64,000 nt of DNA from Thermococcus sibiricus MM 739 (GTDB taxonomy: Archaea > Methanobacteriota_B > Thermococci > Thermococcales > Thermococcaceae). The notes below the pieces were generated by a model that ran no database searches, had not been told where the DNA came from, and saw only the letters and a program-made list of their open reading frames with translations. The number at the start of each line of letters is the position of its first letter. Position 1 is the stretch's first letter. The translations under genes were made by a program, and so were the position numbers. The stretch is taken from NCBI RefSeq assembly GCF_000022545.1, contig NC_012883.1, positions 860,276-924,275 of the forward strand, read 5' to 3'. Shown here in pieces: positions 9,456 to 18,667 of the stretch.

Positions 9456-9785
9456 ATGAGTGGGTGGAAAGAAATCCTAAAGAAAGAGGGAATTCTTGAG
9501 GTAGGGGATTTTATAATTGAGGTTAGCATAGAGTCCGAATGTCCATGCAAAGACGATAGTATTTATCCAGCAGTTCTTATATATGACATCAAGAACGAGG
9601 AAGTTTACTATCTTGATGAATCCTTCGAGCCCGTAAGCAACTTCAAAGAGGCCCTTGAGCAGGTCTTTGAATGGTTTGAACGGTATATAAATGGAGAGAA
9701 GCCTTTAATGAAGAGAAGCCCCAAGAAGAGCGCTCCGAAAGAGGTTATTCATAGATTCATGGAAGCCATAAAATCACTCAAGTAA
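9456..9785 (+). CDS. Conserved-looking hypothetical protein, 109 aa
   Basis: A soluble acidic protein with no recognised domain. Residues 1-75 alternate hydrophobic and charged positions compatible with an alpha/beta fold, including a CPCK pair at ~30-33. The last ~30 residues are basic and helical (MKRSPKKSAPKEV...). The start ATG has no clear Shine-Dalgarno, and a TATA-like TTAAATTTAAAA sits about 30 nt upstream, suggesting a nearly leaderless mRNA. It ends 48 bp before deoxyhypusine synthase on the same strand and may be cotranscribed. Confidence 0.6.
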   Translation: MSGWKEILKKEGILEVGDFIIEVSIESECPCKDDSIYPAVLIYDIKNEEVYYLDESFEPVSNFKEALEQVFEWFERYINGEKPLMKRSPKKSAPKEVIHRFMEAIKSLK

Positions 9786-9809
9786 AGAAAAAACTTTAAG
9801 TTCTCATAA

Positions 9810-10847
<1,038 letters not shown>

Positions 10848-10860
10848 TTGCAAGCTCTTT

Positions 10861-12201
10861 TTAAACTTCTTTAAAGTCCTTCAAGTCCCACACGAGCAAG
10901 CCTTCGTTTTTTAGCTCTTCTTTCCCTTTTATCCTTTTTGCCACAAGCCCATAAAAGTTCTCCCACTCTTCAAGCCCAACCAGTTTTGCTTTCCTCTCCA
11001 GATCCTTCAAAATACCTCTGGCTTCTCTCTCGCTTAGTTCTTTCCACTTAACTTCAACCAGCAAACCCTTCCTCTCGCGCTCGTTCAGAGCCAGCAAATC
11101 GACTTCCTCACTCTTATACCACCAGCGGCCGATTTTCATAAAGCGGAAAGGCAACTTTTTAGCTTTGTTCAGCTCAACAAGGAACTGCTTTGCAATCTTC
11201 TCGAAAACAGGACCGAGGTAGTGGTTGTAGTCCCGCTGTATCTCACTTACATCAAATACGCCCTCCTCTATGAGCGAGAGGTTTGGATAGATGAAGCGAA
11301 ACCAGAAGGCGATGAAATTATCTGCAACGTAGTAACGGCCCCGCTTGGAGTTTGGTTTTTCCGTCAGGGGTACTTCTCGCACAACTAGACCAGTCTCGAT
11401 TAGATTCCTGAGGTATGGGGTTATCTCCGAGTGCTTCATCCCCGTGAAGTCCCTTATCTCTTTGGGCGTCGTCTTGCCGAGGGCTATGGCTTCGAGTATT
11501 CTCCTGTATGTTTTTGTCTCCGTGAACTCGTACCTCAGCAGGAAATCGACCTCGTCACGGAAGAAGCTCACGGGGCTCTTCAGCTCCCGGTCGAGCCACT
11601 CCCAGAAGGGAAGTCTGACCTGTGCTATGTAGAAGGGAATCCCATCCGTCATGCCGTAGACCTCTACAAGCTCCTCCCAGCTTGCGCGGGGAAAGAACCC
11701 CTTGAGGTGGAAGAACTTCAGCGGTTTGAGCTTCATGGAGCCCGTTCTCCTGCCGTAGAGGGGGCTTTTGTAGCTGAGGACTTTCTCCGTCATCATACTC
11801 ACAGAAGATCCTAGGAGGATGAGCTTCGTGTTTGAGTTAACCAGTTTGGTATCAATGACTCTCTGGAATATGCTCAAAACTGCGGGGTTTTCATTTATGA
11901 GGTTTGGGAACTCATCTATGATAATGATTTTGTCCCTTAAAGCGTGAAGAAGCGCCTCCCAATCCTCATGGACATACCTTATCTCCGGAAAGACCCTTTC
12001 GGCGGTTTCCTTGAAGTGCCTCAAGTTGTCGCCTTCAACGGCGAGATAATAAACGTGGGGAAAGTCTCTCACGGCTTCAAGGACTAAGCGAGTCTTCCCA
12101 ACACGCCTCCTGCCGTAGATAACGATGAGTTCAAACCCATCGCTTGAGAGCCTCTCTTTAATTGCCTTGAGTTCTTCCGTCCTATTCACGAAGTTAGCCA
12201 T
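10861..12201 (-). CDS. STAND-like archaeal ATPase with DUF234 nuclease-like C-terminus (copy 1)
   Basis: A 446-residue protein of the MJ/PH/SSO-type ATPase group. Walker A is YGRRRVGKTRLV (~residue 29), Walker B is IIIDEFP (~93), and GSSVSMM is a sensor-like motif. The middle (~240-305) looks like a winged helix. The C-terminal part (~330-446) matches DUF234, with EVDLLALNERERKG and LLVEVKWK giving the D...ExK arrangement of PD-(D/E)XK nucleases. Its role is unproven; such families multiply in archaeal genomes and are suspected in DNA-related stress or mobile-element biology. Two palindromes lie directly upstream. Close paralogue of the gene at 16174-17556. Confidence 0.88.
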   Translation of the reverse strand: MANFVNRTEELKAIKERLSSDGFELIVIYGRRRVGKTRLVLEAVRDFPHVYYLAVEGDNLRHFKETAERVFPEIRYVHEDWEALLHALRDKIIIIDEFPNLINENPAVLSIFQRVIDTKLVNSNTKLILLGSSVSMMTEKVLSYKSPLYGRRTGSMKLKPLKFFHLKGFFPRASWEELVEVYGMTDGIPFYIAQVRLPFWEWLDRELKSPVSFFRDEVDFLLRYEFTETKTYRRILEAIALGKTTPKEIRDFTGMKHSEITPYLRNLIETGLVVREVPLTEKPNSKRGRYYVADNFIAFWFRFIYPNLSLIEEGVFDVSEIQRDYNHYLGPVFEKIAKQFLVELNKAKKLPFRFMKIGRWWYKSEEVDLLALNERERKGLLVEVKWKELSEREARGILKDLERKAKLVGLEEWENFYGLVAKRIKGKEELKNEGLLVWDLKDFKEV

Positions 12202-12290
12202 ATGATAATCACCATTATGATAATTGATATTATCATTTTAAACCTTTTGCTAAAGTGATAAGTGGGATTATGATAATTGTGATTATCATG
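12202..12290. promoter_or_regulatory. Tandem palindromic operators upstream of ATPase copy 1
   Basis: Two perfect inverted repeats ATGATAAT-N4-ATTATCAT occupy 12217-12236 and 12270-12289, 53 bp apart (about five helical turns). A further half-site ATGATAAT at 12202-12209 overlaps the ribosome binding site (GGTGATTATCATATG on the minus strand). TGATAA occurs again at 12256-12261. Repression by the protein's own winged-helix segment is a natural inference. Confidence 0.7.
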
Positions 12291-12320
12291 TTGTAAAAAC
12301 CTGCAGAACTCTTTTTATTC

Positions 12321-13427
12321 TTATTCTGTTTTTTCTTTCTCAGAAGGAGCACTACTAGTTTTTTCTTGAGCTTCAGTTATGACCCGAGTTTGTTCTTGTT
12401 GGAGAAGCCAAGATTCATATTTAGGATTAGGCTGGAATTCGTAGAACTCCCAGAAGTGCTTTTTAGTCTTCTTAATAGTAATCCATGCAAGTATTTCCAA
12501 GAATTTTTGACTATACTCATCTATTTGTAATTTCTCAGATTTGTAGCGTAGTTCATCAGCAAGCTCAAGAAGTTTGTACAATTGAGTTTTCAAAATATTG
12601 CTTGCTTCATGTTTGTTAGAGTACGGGATAAGCCATAAAAACACTATAAAATACACAGCTGCCATGACTATAATAGCAACACCAACGTTACTATTGTTTT
12701 TAAGATTCTGGTAGGTTATGCGGAACCATAGAAAAAGACCTATCGCGAGGAGGATTGTTGAGATGCCCAACAGCAAGTTTACTAGGGATTTGGATCTTAC
12801 TACTGGCTTACTCTTATGGGCTTGATTGGGAGAGAGCATGTCTGAAATTTGATATCCAACGAAATATCCTTGTATGGCACCTAATATATGGATACCCACC
12901 ACAGTAAGGATGTACCATTCAATAAGTCTTTTGACTTCATTTTGGCCAGTGACCAACAATGCAAACACTATCCCTCCGAGAATCACACTAATAGACAAGT
13001 ATAACAAAGAAATCCACTTGATTGGAACTATGAACTGAAGTTTGTTAAGGTCCGAAATGAGTTTCTTGTATCTTTGAATGGAATTTCTACGTTCTTCATT
13101 ACGTAAAGATACATTAATGAGGTCCTTCAAGAGTATTATGGAAAATACGAGATAATAAAGGAGCATCGCAGCTAGAATTGATGTCAATACGTTTAACATG
13201 TTAACTACAACCTGAAAATTCGCCATGAACGGGGCAATAGATATTAGAGTTGTGATGAGTGTTATCAAATACCGGTTGGGGCTCTCCGTTTCAATGAGCC
13301 GAACTTTTAGAGAAAGATAATGAATTTCTTTTTCAATTTCGGCTAACAACTCCTCTTTCGTCATGCTCAGGCAAGGCCTGTTCTCTATGTCTGTTCGTTC
13401 GTTTAAGTCGATTTGTTTCCACCCCAT
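12321..13427 (-). CDS. Multi-pass membrane protein, unknown family
   Basis: A 368-residue protein with about six hydrophobic helices in three pairs (roughly residues 55-105, 140-185, 212-265). They are separated by charged, helical segments, and the polar Glu/Gln/Lys-rich C-terminal tail is about 100 residues. The N-terminal ~45 residues are acidic and probably cytoplasmic. I do not recognise the family. It sits head-to-head with the rhomboid gene at 13475 with a 47-bp gap, so the two probably share a divergent promoter region and may act together at the membrane. Confidence 0.65.
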   Translation of the reverse strand: MGWKQIDLNERTDIENRPCLSMTKEELLAEIEKEIHYLSLKVRLIETESPNRYLITLITTLISIAPFMANFQVVVNMLNVLTSILAAMLLYYLVFSIILLKDLINVSLRNEERRNSIQRYKKLISDLNKLQFIVPIKWISLLYLSISVILGGIVFALLVTGQNEVKRLIEWYILTVVGIHILGAIQGYFVGYQISDMLSPNQAHKSKPVVRSKSLVNLLLGISTILLAIGLFLWFRITYQNLKNNSNVGVAIIVMAAVYFIVFLWLIPYSNKHEASNILKTQLYKLLELADELRYKSEKLQIDEYSQKFLEILAWITIKKTKKHFWEFYEFQPNPKYESWLLQQEQTRVITEAQEKTSSAPSEKEKTE

Positions 13428-13474
13428 ACCTTTGTATATAAACCCTTATAAATCCTTTACGCTAAGGTTTAATT

Positions 13475-14320
13475 ATGTCCATACTTAGCAGAGAAAGACG
13501 ACACTTTGTAATCATGTACCTTATGATACTTCTTACGCTTATCTCTCTGCACTTAGCTCCTTTTACTCTCCAAGAAAAGCTTGTAATGAACTACCAAGAG
13601 TTCTCTTTTTCAAATCCAGGAGACTGGATTAGATTATACACAACGCACTTTGTTCATGTGAACTTTGGTCATTTGCTAGGAAATTTAATCATATTCATAG
13701 TGATCTTCCCAACTCTATACTTCTTGGCCGAAGCTGGAAAAGATGTAGGACTTTTCAAAAGGTTCTTAGTTTTCGTTTTTCTAATCCTCCCCCCAATACT
13801 CTCTATTGTCGATTTGCTTGTAATGAGACGATATGATCTCCGCTATGGAATGGGATTTTCAGGGATAGATTCTGCACTGATTGGGGCTGTTCCATATTTT
13901 TCATCAAATATGCTGAGTAGGAAATTCAACTTCAAACTTCCACCATTGATGTTCTCAAACTCGTTTATGCTCATTACAGGTGGTTTAATCTCCATCATCT
14001 ACTCCATTTTTGTGATCGGTATTCCACTGCTTATTGGAGGCATCCTCTTGTTAGTTTATACTGTTTCAAAGGCCTTCAGGGAGTACGATTGGAATTCCTT
14101 GGGCAAAGAAGCTCAAAAGAGAAAAGTTGTTATTAGAAATTTCATTCTGGCAATCTCTCTCTTGATCGTCGGAGCAATATGGGCAGCATTCCCAAGAAAT
14201 CTACTCGGAGAAGCTGGCTTGGTAAATATTTTCATTCATTATCTTGGATTAGTGAGCACTCTCTATCTGTTTCCGGTAATAGAGGAACTCCATACTAAAA
14301 ACTTAATAAAAAGGAGCTGA
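13475..14320 (+). CDS. Rhomboid-like intramembrane serine protease
   Basis: This 281-residue membrane protein carries the rhomboid signature: HVNFGHLLGN (His66 and Asn70, second-helix HxxxN), GFSG with candidate nucleophile Ser129, and a late-helix His255 in NIFIHYLGL. The Ser-His dyad is therefore complete. Rhomboids cleave transmembrane segments of membrane proteins inside the lipid bilayer. An unusually long segment separates the Ser and His helices, including a charged cytoplasmic loop around residues 198-222. The neighbouring divergent membrane protein could be a substrate or partner, but that is speculation. Confidence 0.82.
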   Translation: MSILSRERRHFVIMYLMILLTLISLHLAPFTLQEKLVMNYQEFSFSNPGDWIRLYTTHFVHVNFGHLLGNLIIFIVIFPTLYFLAEAGKDVGLFKRFLVFVFLILPPILSIVDLLVMRRYDLRYGMGFSGIDSALIGAVPYFSSNMLSRKFNFKLPPLMFSNSFMLITGGLISIIYSIFVIGIPLLIGGILLLVYTVSKAFREYDWNSLGKEAQKRKVVIRNFILAISLLIVGAIWAAFPRNLLGEAGLVNIFIHYLGLVSTLYLFPVIEELHTKNLIKRS

Positions 14321-14334
14321 ATGGATAGTGACTT

Positions 14335-15525
14335 TCAGTACAACACCACCCAGACCTCTTCCCCTTCTTTGTATCCTTCGCTGTCCTCGGGGATCTCAAG
14401 GTAGGCGTTGCTCTCAACTAGTGCGCTCATTATTCCGCTTCCCTTCTTTTTGATAGGCACTGCCTCGCCGTTTTCATAGTAAACCTTCACGAATTCATGT
14501 CTCCCGAGAGATGACGGGACTTTTTCTTTAAGTCTCGCCTTAACTTTCGTAGGTTTATAGTTTGCTCCGGAGAGCTTTGCAAGGGCATATTTAACGTAAA
14601 GGTGGAACTGGGCAAAAACCGCTGCCGGATAGCCGCTCATCACGAAGATCCTCTCGCCGTAGCCTATTGGTCTTCCCGGTTTTATTGTCGTTCCGTGGAA
14701 GAGCAGGTTAACGAATTTATGGGCATAATCTTTTTCCCCAAAGGCGCTGCCCCCAGTTATGAGAACGAGGTCGCATTCACATTTTGCCCTTTCGAGAGTT
14801 GCTCCAATTAGCTCTTCATCATCTGGTATTACACCATAAAAGATGGACTCGCCGAAATACTGTCTAATAAGGGCCTTCAGCATCGCAGAGTTGCTCTCTA
14901 GGATTTTTCCCTCGTTTAAGGCCTCTTCATCGGGTTCTTCAATAAGCTCATCGCCCGTTACTATTATTCCTACTTTGGGCCTCCTTTTTACTGTGACCCT
15001 CTTAATTCCAATCCCCTTTAGCAAACCTAAGTCTTGGGGTCTTAAAATCTGGCCTTTCTTGAGAACGACTTCTCCTTTCTTCACGTCTTCTCCTTTGAAA
15101 GCAACGTTTTGTCCCGGGGCCACGGGTCTAAGAACGTAAATCTTATTCCCTTCTCTCTTCACCTTCTCCTGCTCGATGACCGCATTGGCCCCTTTTGGCA
15201 TTTTGTTGCCAGTCATGAGTTTTACCGCTTTTCCATTGCTAACTTCTTTTTTGCTTTCCATTCCCGCTGTTATCTCGTCAATAACTTCAAGTTCTACAGG
15301 AGAATATTCCCTGGCTTGAAAAGTATCTTCTGCCCTAACTGCATACCCATCAACTGCAGAGCGATCAAAGGGAGGTAAGTCTATCAGAGAAATAACGTCC
15401 TCAGCAAGAACCCTCCCAAGAGCATCGTCAAGGGGAAGTTCTTCGATTTCCTCAATCTCCTTTATGTCGTTTAACATCATCTCAAGAGCTTCTCTGTAGG
15501 GTGTTAGCTGTTTAAATTCCCTCAT
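14335..15525 (-). CDS. moeA: Molybdopterin molybdenumtransferase MoeA
   Basis: A 396-residue enzyme inserting molybdate or tungstate into adenylylated molybdopterin. Seen: LGRVLAEDVISLIDLPPFDRSAVDGYAV at the N-terminus, MTGNKMPKGANAVI, the MoCF-binding core GIIVTGDELIEEPDE and LITGGSAFGEKDYA, and a C-terminal beta domain. In Thermococcales the pterin serves tungsten enzymes such as the AOR encoded at 58055-59872. It lies 43 bp downstream of moaB on the same strand, probably one operon. Confidence 0.94.
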   Translation of the reverse strand: MREFKQLTPYREALEMMLNDIKEIEEIEELPLDDALGRVLAEDVISLIDLPPFDRSAVDGYAVRAEDTFQAREYSPVELEVIDEITAGMESKKEVSNGKAVKLMTGNKMPKGANAVIEQEKVKREGNKIYVLRPVAPGQNVAFKGEDVKKGEVVLKKGQILRPQDLGLLKGIGIKRVTVKRRPKVGIIVTGDELIEEPDEEALNEGKILESNSAMLKALIRQYFGESIFYGVIPDDEELIGATLERAKCECDLVLITGGSAFGEKDYAHKFVNLLFHGTTIKPGRPIGYGERIFVMSGYPAAVFAQFHLYVKYALAKLSGANYKPTKVKARLKEKVPSSLGRHEFVKVYYENGEAVPIKKKGSGIMSALVESNAYLEIPEDSEGYKEGEEVWVVLY

Positions 15526-15568
15526 ACCATCACCTTCTAACTTTTAAGTTATAAGTTAAAACTTCCAA

Positions 15569-16078
15569 CTATTCCCTTGCATGCTTTAGAATATGGTAAG
15601 CTTCTCGTTTTATTATCTCAAGAGCAGTTTTCACAGCATTTAAACTTCCTGGGAGGCAAAAAACAATTTTGCTCTCCTTGTCTCTTATTATTCCAGCTGT
15701 TGCTCTACTTAGCACTGCTGCAGTTCCTACCTCTTCATAACTTTTCAATCTAAAAATCTCACCAAAACCCACAAATTCTTCATCAAAAAGAGGCCTCAAA
15801 GCCTCAATTGTAATATCCCTTCTCGTTATCCCTGTTCCACCAGTAGTTATCACAATGTCGGCCTTTTCTAGGGCTTCAATTACGGCTTTTATTATCTTGA
15901 GCTTCTCATCAGGGACAACTGCATAGTAAACGTTATCATTTCCCTCTTTTTTCAATTCCTCAATTATGTAATATCCACTCAGATCCTCTCTCTTTCCGAG
16001 GCTTGCCGTGTCGCTGACGGTTATAACAGCAAACTTAAACTTCTTAGGGGCCTTTGCCTTGTGTTCCTCATGAGACAT
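15569..16078 (-). CDS. moaB: Molybdenum cofactor biosynthesis protein MoaB/Mog
   Basis: A 169-residue MoCF-fold protein, expected to adenylylate molybdopterin ahead of metal insertion by MoeA. Motifs visible: FAVITVSDTASLGKREDLSG, VITTGGTGITRRDITIEA and FCLPGSLNAVKTAL. The ATG at 16078 is used because GGTGGTGTAAAA directly precedes it; seven extra residues from an upstream start would overlap that site. First gene of the moaB-moeA pair. Confidence 0.93.
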   Translation of the reverse strand: MSHEEHKAKAPKKFKFAVITVSDTASLGKREDLSGYYIIEELKKEGNDNVYYAVVPDEKLKIIKAVIEALEKADIVITTGGTGITRRDITIEALRPLFDEEFVGFGEIFRLKSYEEVGTAAVLSRATAGIIRDKESKIVFCLPGSLNAVKTALEIIKREAYHILKHARE

Positions 16079-16173
16079 TTTTACACCACCGTTTAACATT
16101 ATGCAGAAAGTTTAATAATCTTTTCACATTGGATTGCTTCTTGAAAACCTCACCCATTAAAGTGAAAAGCAAA

Positions 16174-17556
16174 TCAGGTCCTAATCAAAGCTTCAAAATC
16201 TTCCAAATCCCAAACAAACCATCCTTCACTTCTTAATTTGTCTTTTTTCTCAATACTTCTTCCAACCAGTCCATAATCCTCCTGCCAATTTTTTAAATCC
16301 AGAAGTTGGGCTTTTTTTGTTAACTCTTTCAAAATCTTCCTGGCCTCACCTTCACTTACATCCTTCCATTTAACCTCAACAAGCAAAGCCTGTCTTTCAC
16401 GTTCATTTAGTGCAACAAGATCGATTTCCTCGCCCTTATACCACCACCGACCAATTTTAGTAAAGCTGAGAGGTAACTTATCCATCTTGTTAAGCCTAGC
16501 TAAGAACTGTTTCGTGACTTCTTCAAAAACTACGCCGAGATACTGATCAATATCCTCCATGACTAATTTTACTAATGCATTTCCCTGTTCCATCTCAATC
16601 AAGTCAATATTGGGCTGAACATAGCGGAACCAAAATGCAAAGTAGGGGTCGTTTATGTAATATTTTCCTTTCCTGCTCTTCCAGCTTGCTGTTACTGGTA
16701 CTTCCCGCCTCACAAGATCGAGATCGATGAGGACTGAAAGATATTTCCCCACAATAGCCCTATTAAGTCCAGTTTCACTCATAATTTCTCCAAGTGAAGT
16801 TTTTCCTTTTGCTATTGCTTCCATAATGGCAAAATAATTTCGAGGTTCATCAAGCTCTTCCCGTAGAATGAAGGGGGCATCTTGATATAAGAAAGAATCA
16901 CTTCTGAAGTAATTTAGGAGATTCTCTTCAATGCTCTTCTTTCCATCAAACTCGAGCAAGTACGCAGGACTTCCTCCAAGTACCCCATAGGCCCTCAAAA
17001 AGTTCTCAGGAGAATATTTGGGCAAAAATTCTCTCGCATTGAAGAAATCCATTGGCTTGAGCTTAAGTTGGGCAGTTCTCCTACCATATATCGGGCTCTT
17101 ATAACCAAGAAGCTTCTCCATCATGCTTACAGATGATCCACATATTATCAGAAAAATCTTGCTTTTGGAGAGTTTTAAATCCCAGTATTCTTGAAGAATC
17201 GATGGGAGGGCTTTGTTGCCCTTTACAAGATATGGAAATTCGTCTATAGCAACAATGATTCTTTCTTTTGACTTTTGATGCAGGTACTCAAAGAAAGCAT
17301 CCCAACTTTGGAAGGGATTTTTTCTAAGAATATCATCATTAAAGTAATTCGCTAGTCTATCAGAAAAACGTCTCAAATTCTCAGTCTCACTTGTCTCTCT
17401 CGCTAGGAGATAAATTCCTCCATATCGTCGGATCAGTTCTAAAATAAGTGCAGTCTTACCTATTCTTCGTCTTCCATAAAGCACCACAAATTCTGCCTTG
17501 TTACTTTTTACTCTATCGGCAAGAAGTTTAAGCTCTGCCTTCCGATTTATGAACAT
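16174..17556 (-). CDS. STAND-like archaeal ATPase with DUF234 nuclease-like C-terminus (copy 2)
   Basis: This 460-residue paralogue of the 10861-12201 protein has Walker A YGRRRIGKTALIL, Walker B VAIDEFPYL, a GSSVSMMEKLLGYKSP segment, a central winged-helix region (~245-300), and the DUF234 end with KIGRWWYKGEEIDLVALNER plus LLVEVKWK. The last ~120 residues are nearly alignable with copy 1, while the middle differs more, as expected if the DNA-recognition part diverged. The ATG at 17556 follows GGTGAGTAAATA. It lies between moaB and a methyltransferase with no obvious functional link. Confidence 0.88.
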   Translation of the reverse strand: MFINRKAELKLLADRVKSNKAEFVVLYGRRRIGKTALILELIRRYGGIYLLARETSETENLRRFSDRLANYFNDDILRKNPFQSWDAFFEYLHQKSKERIIVAIDEFPYLVKGNKALPSILQEYWDLKLSKSKIFLIICGSSVSMMEKLLGYKSPIYGRRTAQLKLKPMDFFNAREFLPKYSPENFLRAYGVLGGSPAYLLEFDGKKSIEENLLNYFRSDSFLYQDAPFILREELDEPRNYFAIMEAIAKGKTSLGEIMSETGLNRAIVGKYLSVLIDLDLVRREVPVTASWKSRKGKYYINDPYFAFWFRYVQPNIDLIEMEQGNALVKLVMEDIDQYLGVVFEEVTKQFLARLNKMDKLPLSFTKIGRWWYKGEEIDLVALNERERQALLVEVKWKDVSEGEARKILKELTKKAQLLDLKNWQEDYGLVGRSIEKKDKLRSEGWFVWDLEDFEALIRT

Positions 17557-17558
17557 TA

Positions 17559-17589
17559 TTTACTCACCAGTAATTTACTTGTAAGTAAA
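17559..17589. promoter_or_regulatory. Palindromic operators upstream of ATPase copy 2
   Basis: TTACT-CACC-AGTAA (17560-17573) covers the ribosome binding site, and TTTACTT-GT-AAGTAAA (17574-17589) follows immediately. Together they form four alternating half-sites of a (T)TTACT type. The motif differs from those near the other two ATPase genes but holds the same position relative to the start codon. Confidence 0.6.
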
Positions 17590-17725
17590 CTATTTAAAAG
17601 TTTCTATTTTTCTGAGTCAACTAGAGCTTAAAATTCTAACTCTTCTCGTCGTGAAAGGTAATGACTTCAAAACGAGAAAGTAAGTCTTTTAAGCAATTAA
17701 AACCTCATAAATTAAAGGTGGTTCT

Positions 17726-18475
17726 ATGCATGAGCTTTATACTGTTTTAGCTGAGTACTACGACGCCATTTACCGAAGACGGGCCGAGAGAGTTGGAGAC
17801 GAGATTGACTTTGTTGAAGAAATATTCAAAGGGGATGCCAAGCGAGAGGTGAAGAAGATTTTAGATCTGGCCTGTGGTACAGGAATCCCAACACTGGAAC
17901 TTGCTAAAAGAGGTTACGAAGTTGTAGGCATGGATCTGCATGAAGAGATGCTTGAAGTTGCAAAGAGAAAAGCCAAAAGAGAGGGATTAACCATCGAGTT
18001 CATTCAGGGGGATGCCCTTGAGGTAAATTTTGAACAAGAATTTGATGCAGTGACAATGTTCTTCTCCAGCATTATGTACTTTGACGAAAAGAACCTCAAA
18101 AAACTGTTTAACTCAGTGATCAAGGCCCTTAAGCCCGGAGGGGTCTTTGTTGCAGATTTCCCCTGCTGGTTCTATGGAGGGAGTGATGGCCCAATAGTGT
18201 GGGACGAGAGCACAGATGAGGAGAAATTAGTGATCACAGACTGGCGAATAGTCGAACCAGGACTCCAAAAACTACACTTCAAGCGGCTTGTCCAAATACT
18301 CAAGCCAAACGGAGAAACCAAATCATTTTTTGTTGATGATATACTCAACATATACACTCCAAGGGAAATAAGGCTACTTGCTAAGGAATCCTTTAATGAT
18401 GTCAAAATCTATGGCCACTTAAAAAGAAGACTTGATCCAAATGACAGAAGGTATTGGCTTATTGGAATAAAGTAA
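17726..18475 (+). CDS. Class I SAM-dependent methyltransferase
   Basis: A 249-residue Rossmann methyltransferase. Motif I is ILDLACGTGIPTLEL (~47-61), the acidic end of strand 2 is VVGMDLHEEMLEVA, motif III-like QGDALEV, and DAVTMFFSSIMYFDEKNLKK forms motif IV/V. The last third (cap/substrate region) has PCWFYGG and DWRIVEPG but no recognised substrate signature. Target could be a small molecule. The ATG follows GGTGG with 4 nt spacing. It stands alone between ATPase copy 2 (divergent) and valS. Confidence 0.82.
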   Translation: MHELYTVLAEYYDAIYRRRAERVGDEIDFVEEIFKGDAKREVKKILDLACGTGIPTLELAKRGYEVVGMDLHEEMLEVAKRKAKREGLTIEFIQGDALEVNFEQEFDAVTMFFSSIMYFDEKNLKKLFNSVIKALKPGGVFVADFPCWFYGGSDGPIVWDESTDEEKLVITDWRIVEPGLQKLHFKRLVQILKPNGETKSFFVDDILNIYTPREIRLLAKESFNDVKIYGHLKRRLDPNDRRYWLIGIK

Positions 18476-18667
18476 ACTTTTTAAACTTCAAACTCTCTTT
18501 ATTTTCTGGTGGTGCATATCGTCAATCAGTACATCTATTGTTAAATTTACTGAAAAAAGATTCTTGTTTTTCTGGTTAGTGAACTTTTTATCAGCACCAC
18601 CAAGAGGATTAACCTTTTTAAGGCACGCTTTTGATAGGTTAAACATCTTCAAAAGAGGTGAAAGAAG

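Noticed and set aside
17646-17683. TCTCGT ... ACGAGA inverted repeat before the methyltransferase
   Set aside because: Short arms and a 22-nt loop; no T-run or known operator pattern.
18508-18601. GGTGGTGC ... GCACCACC inverted repeat in the valS leader
   Set aside because: Eight-base arms 78 nt apart with no supporting inner structure; likely chance, as GGTGG-type words are frequent before genes here.
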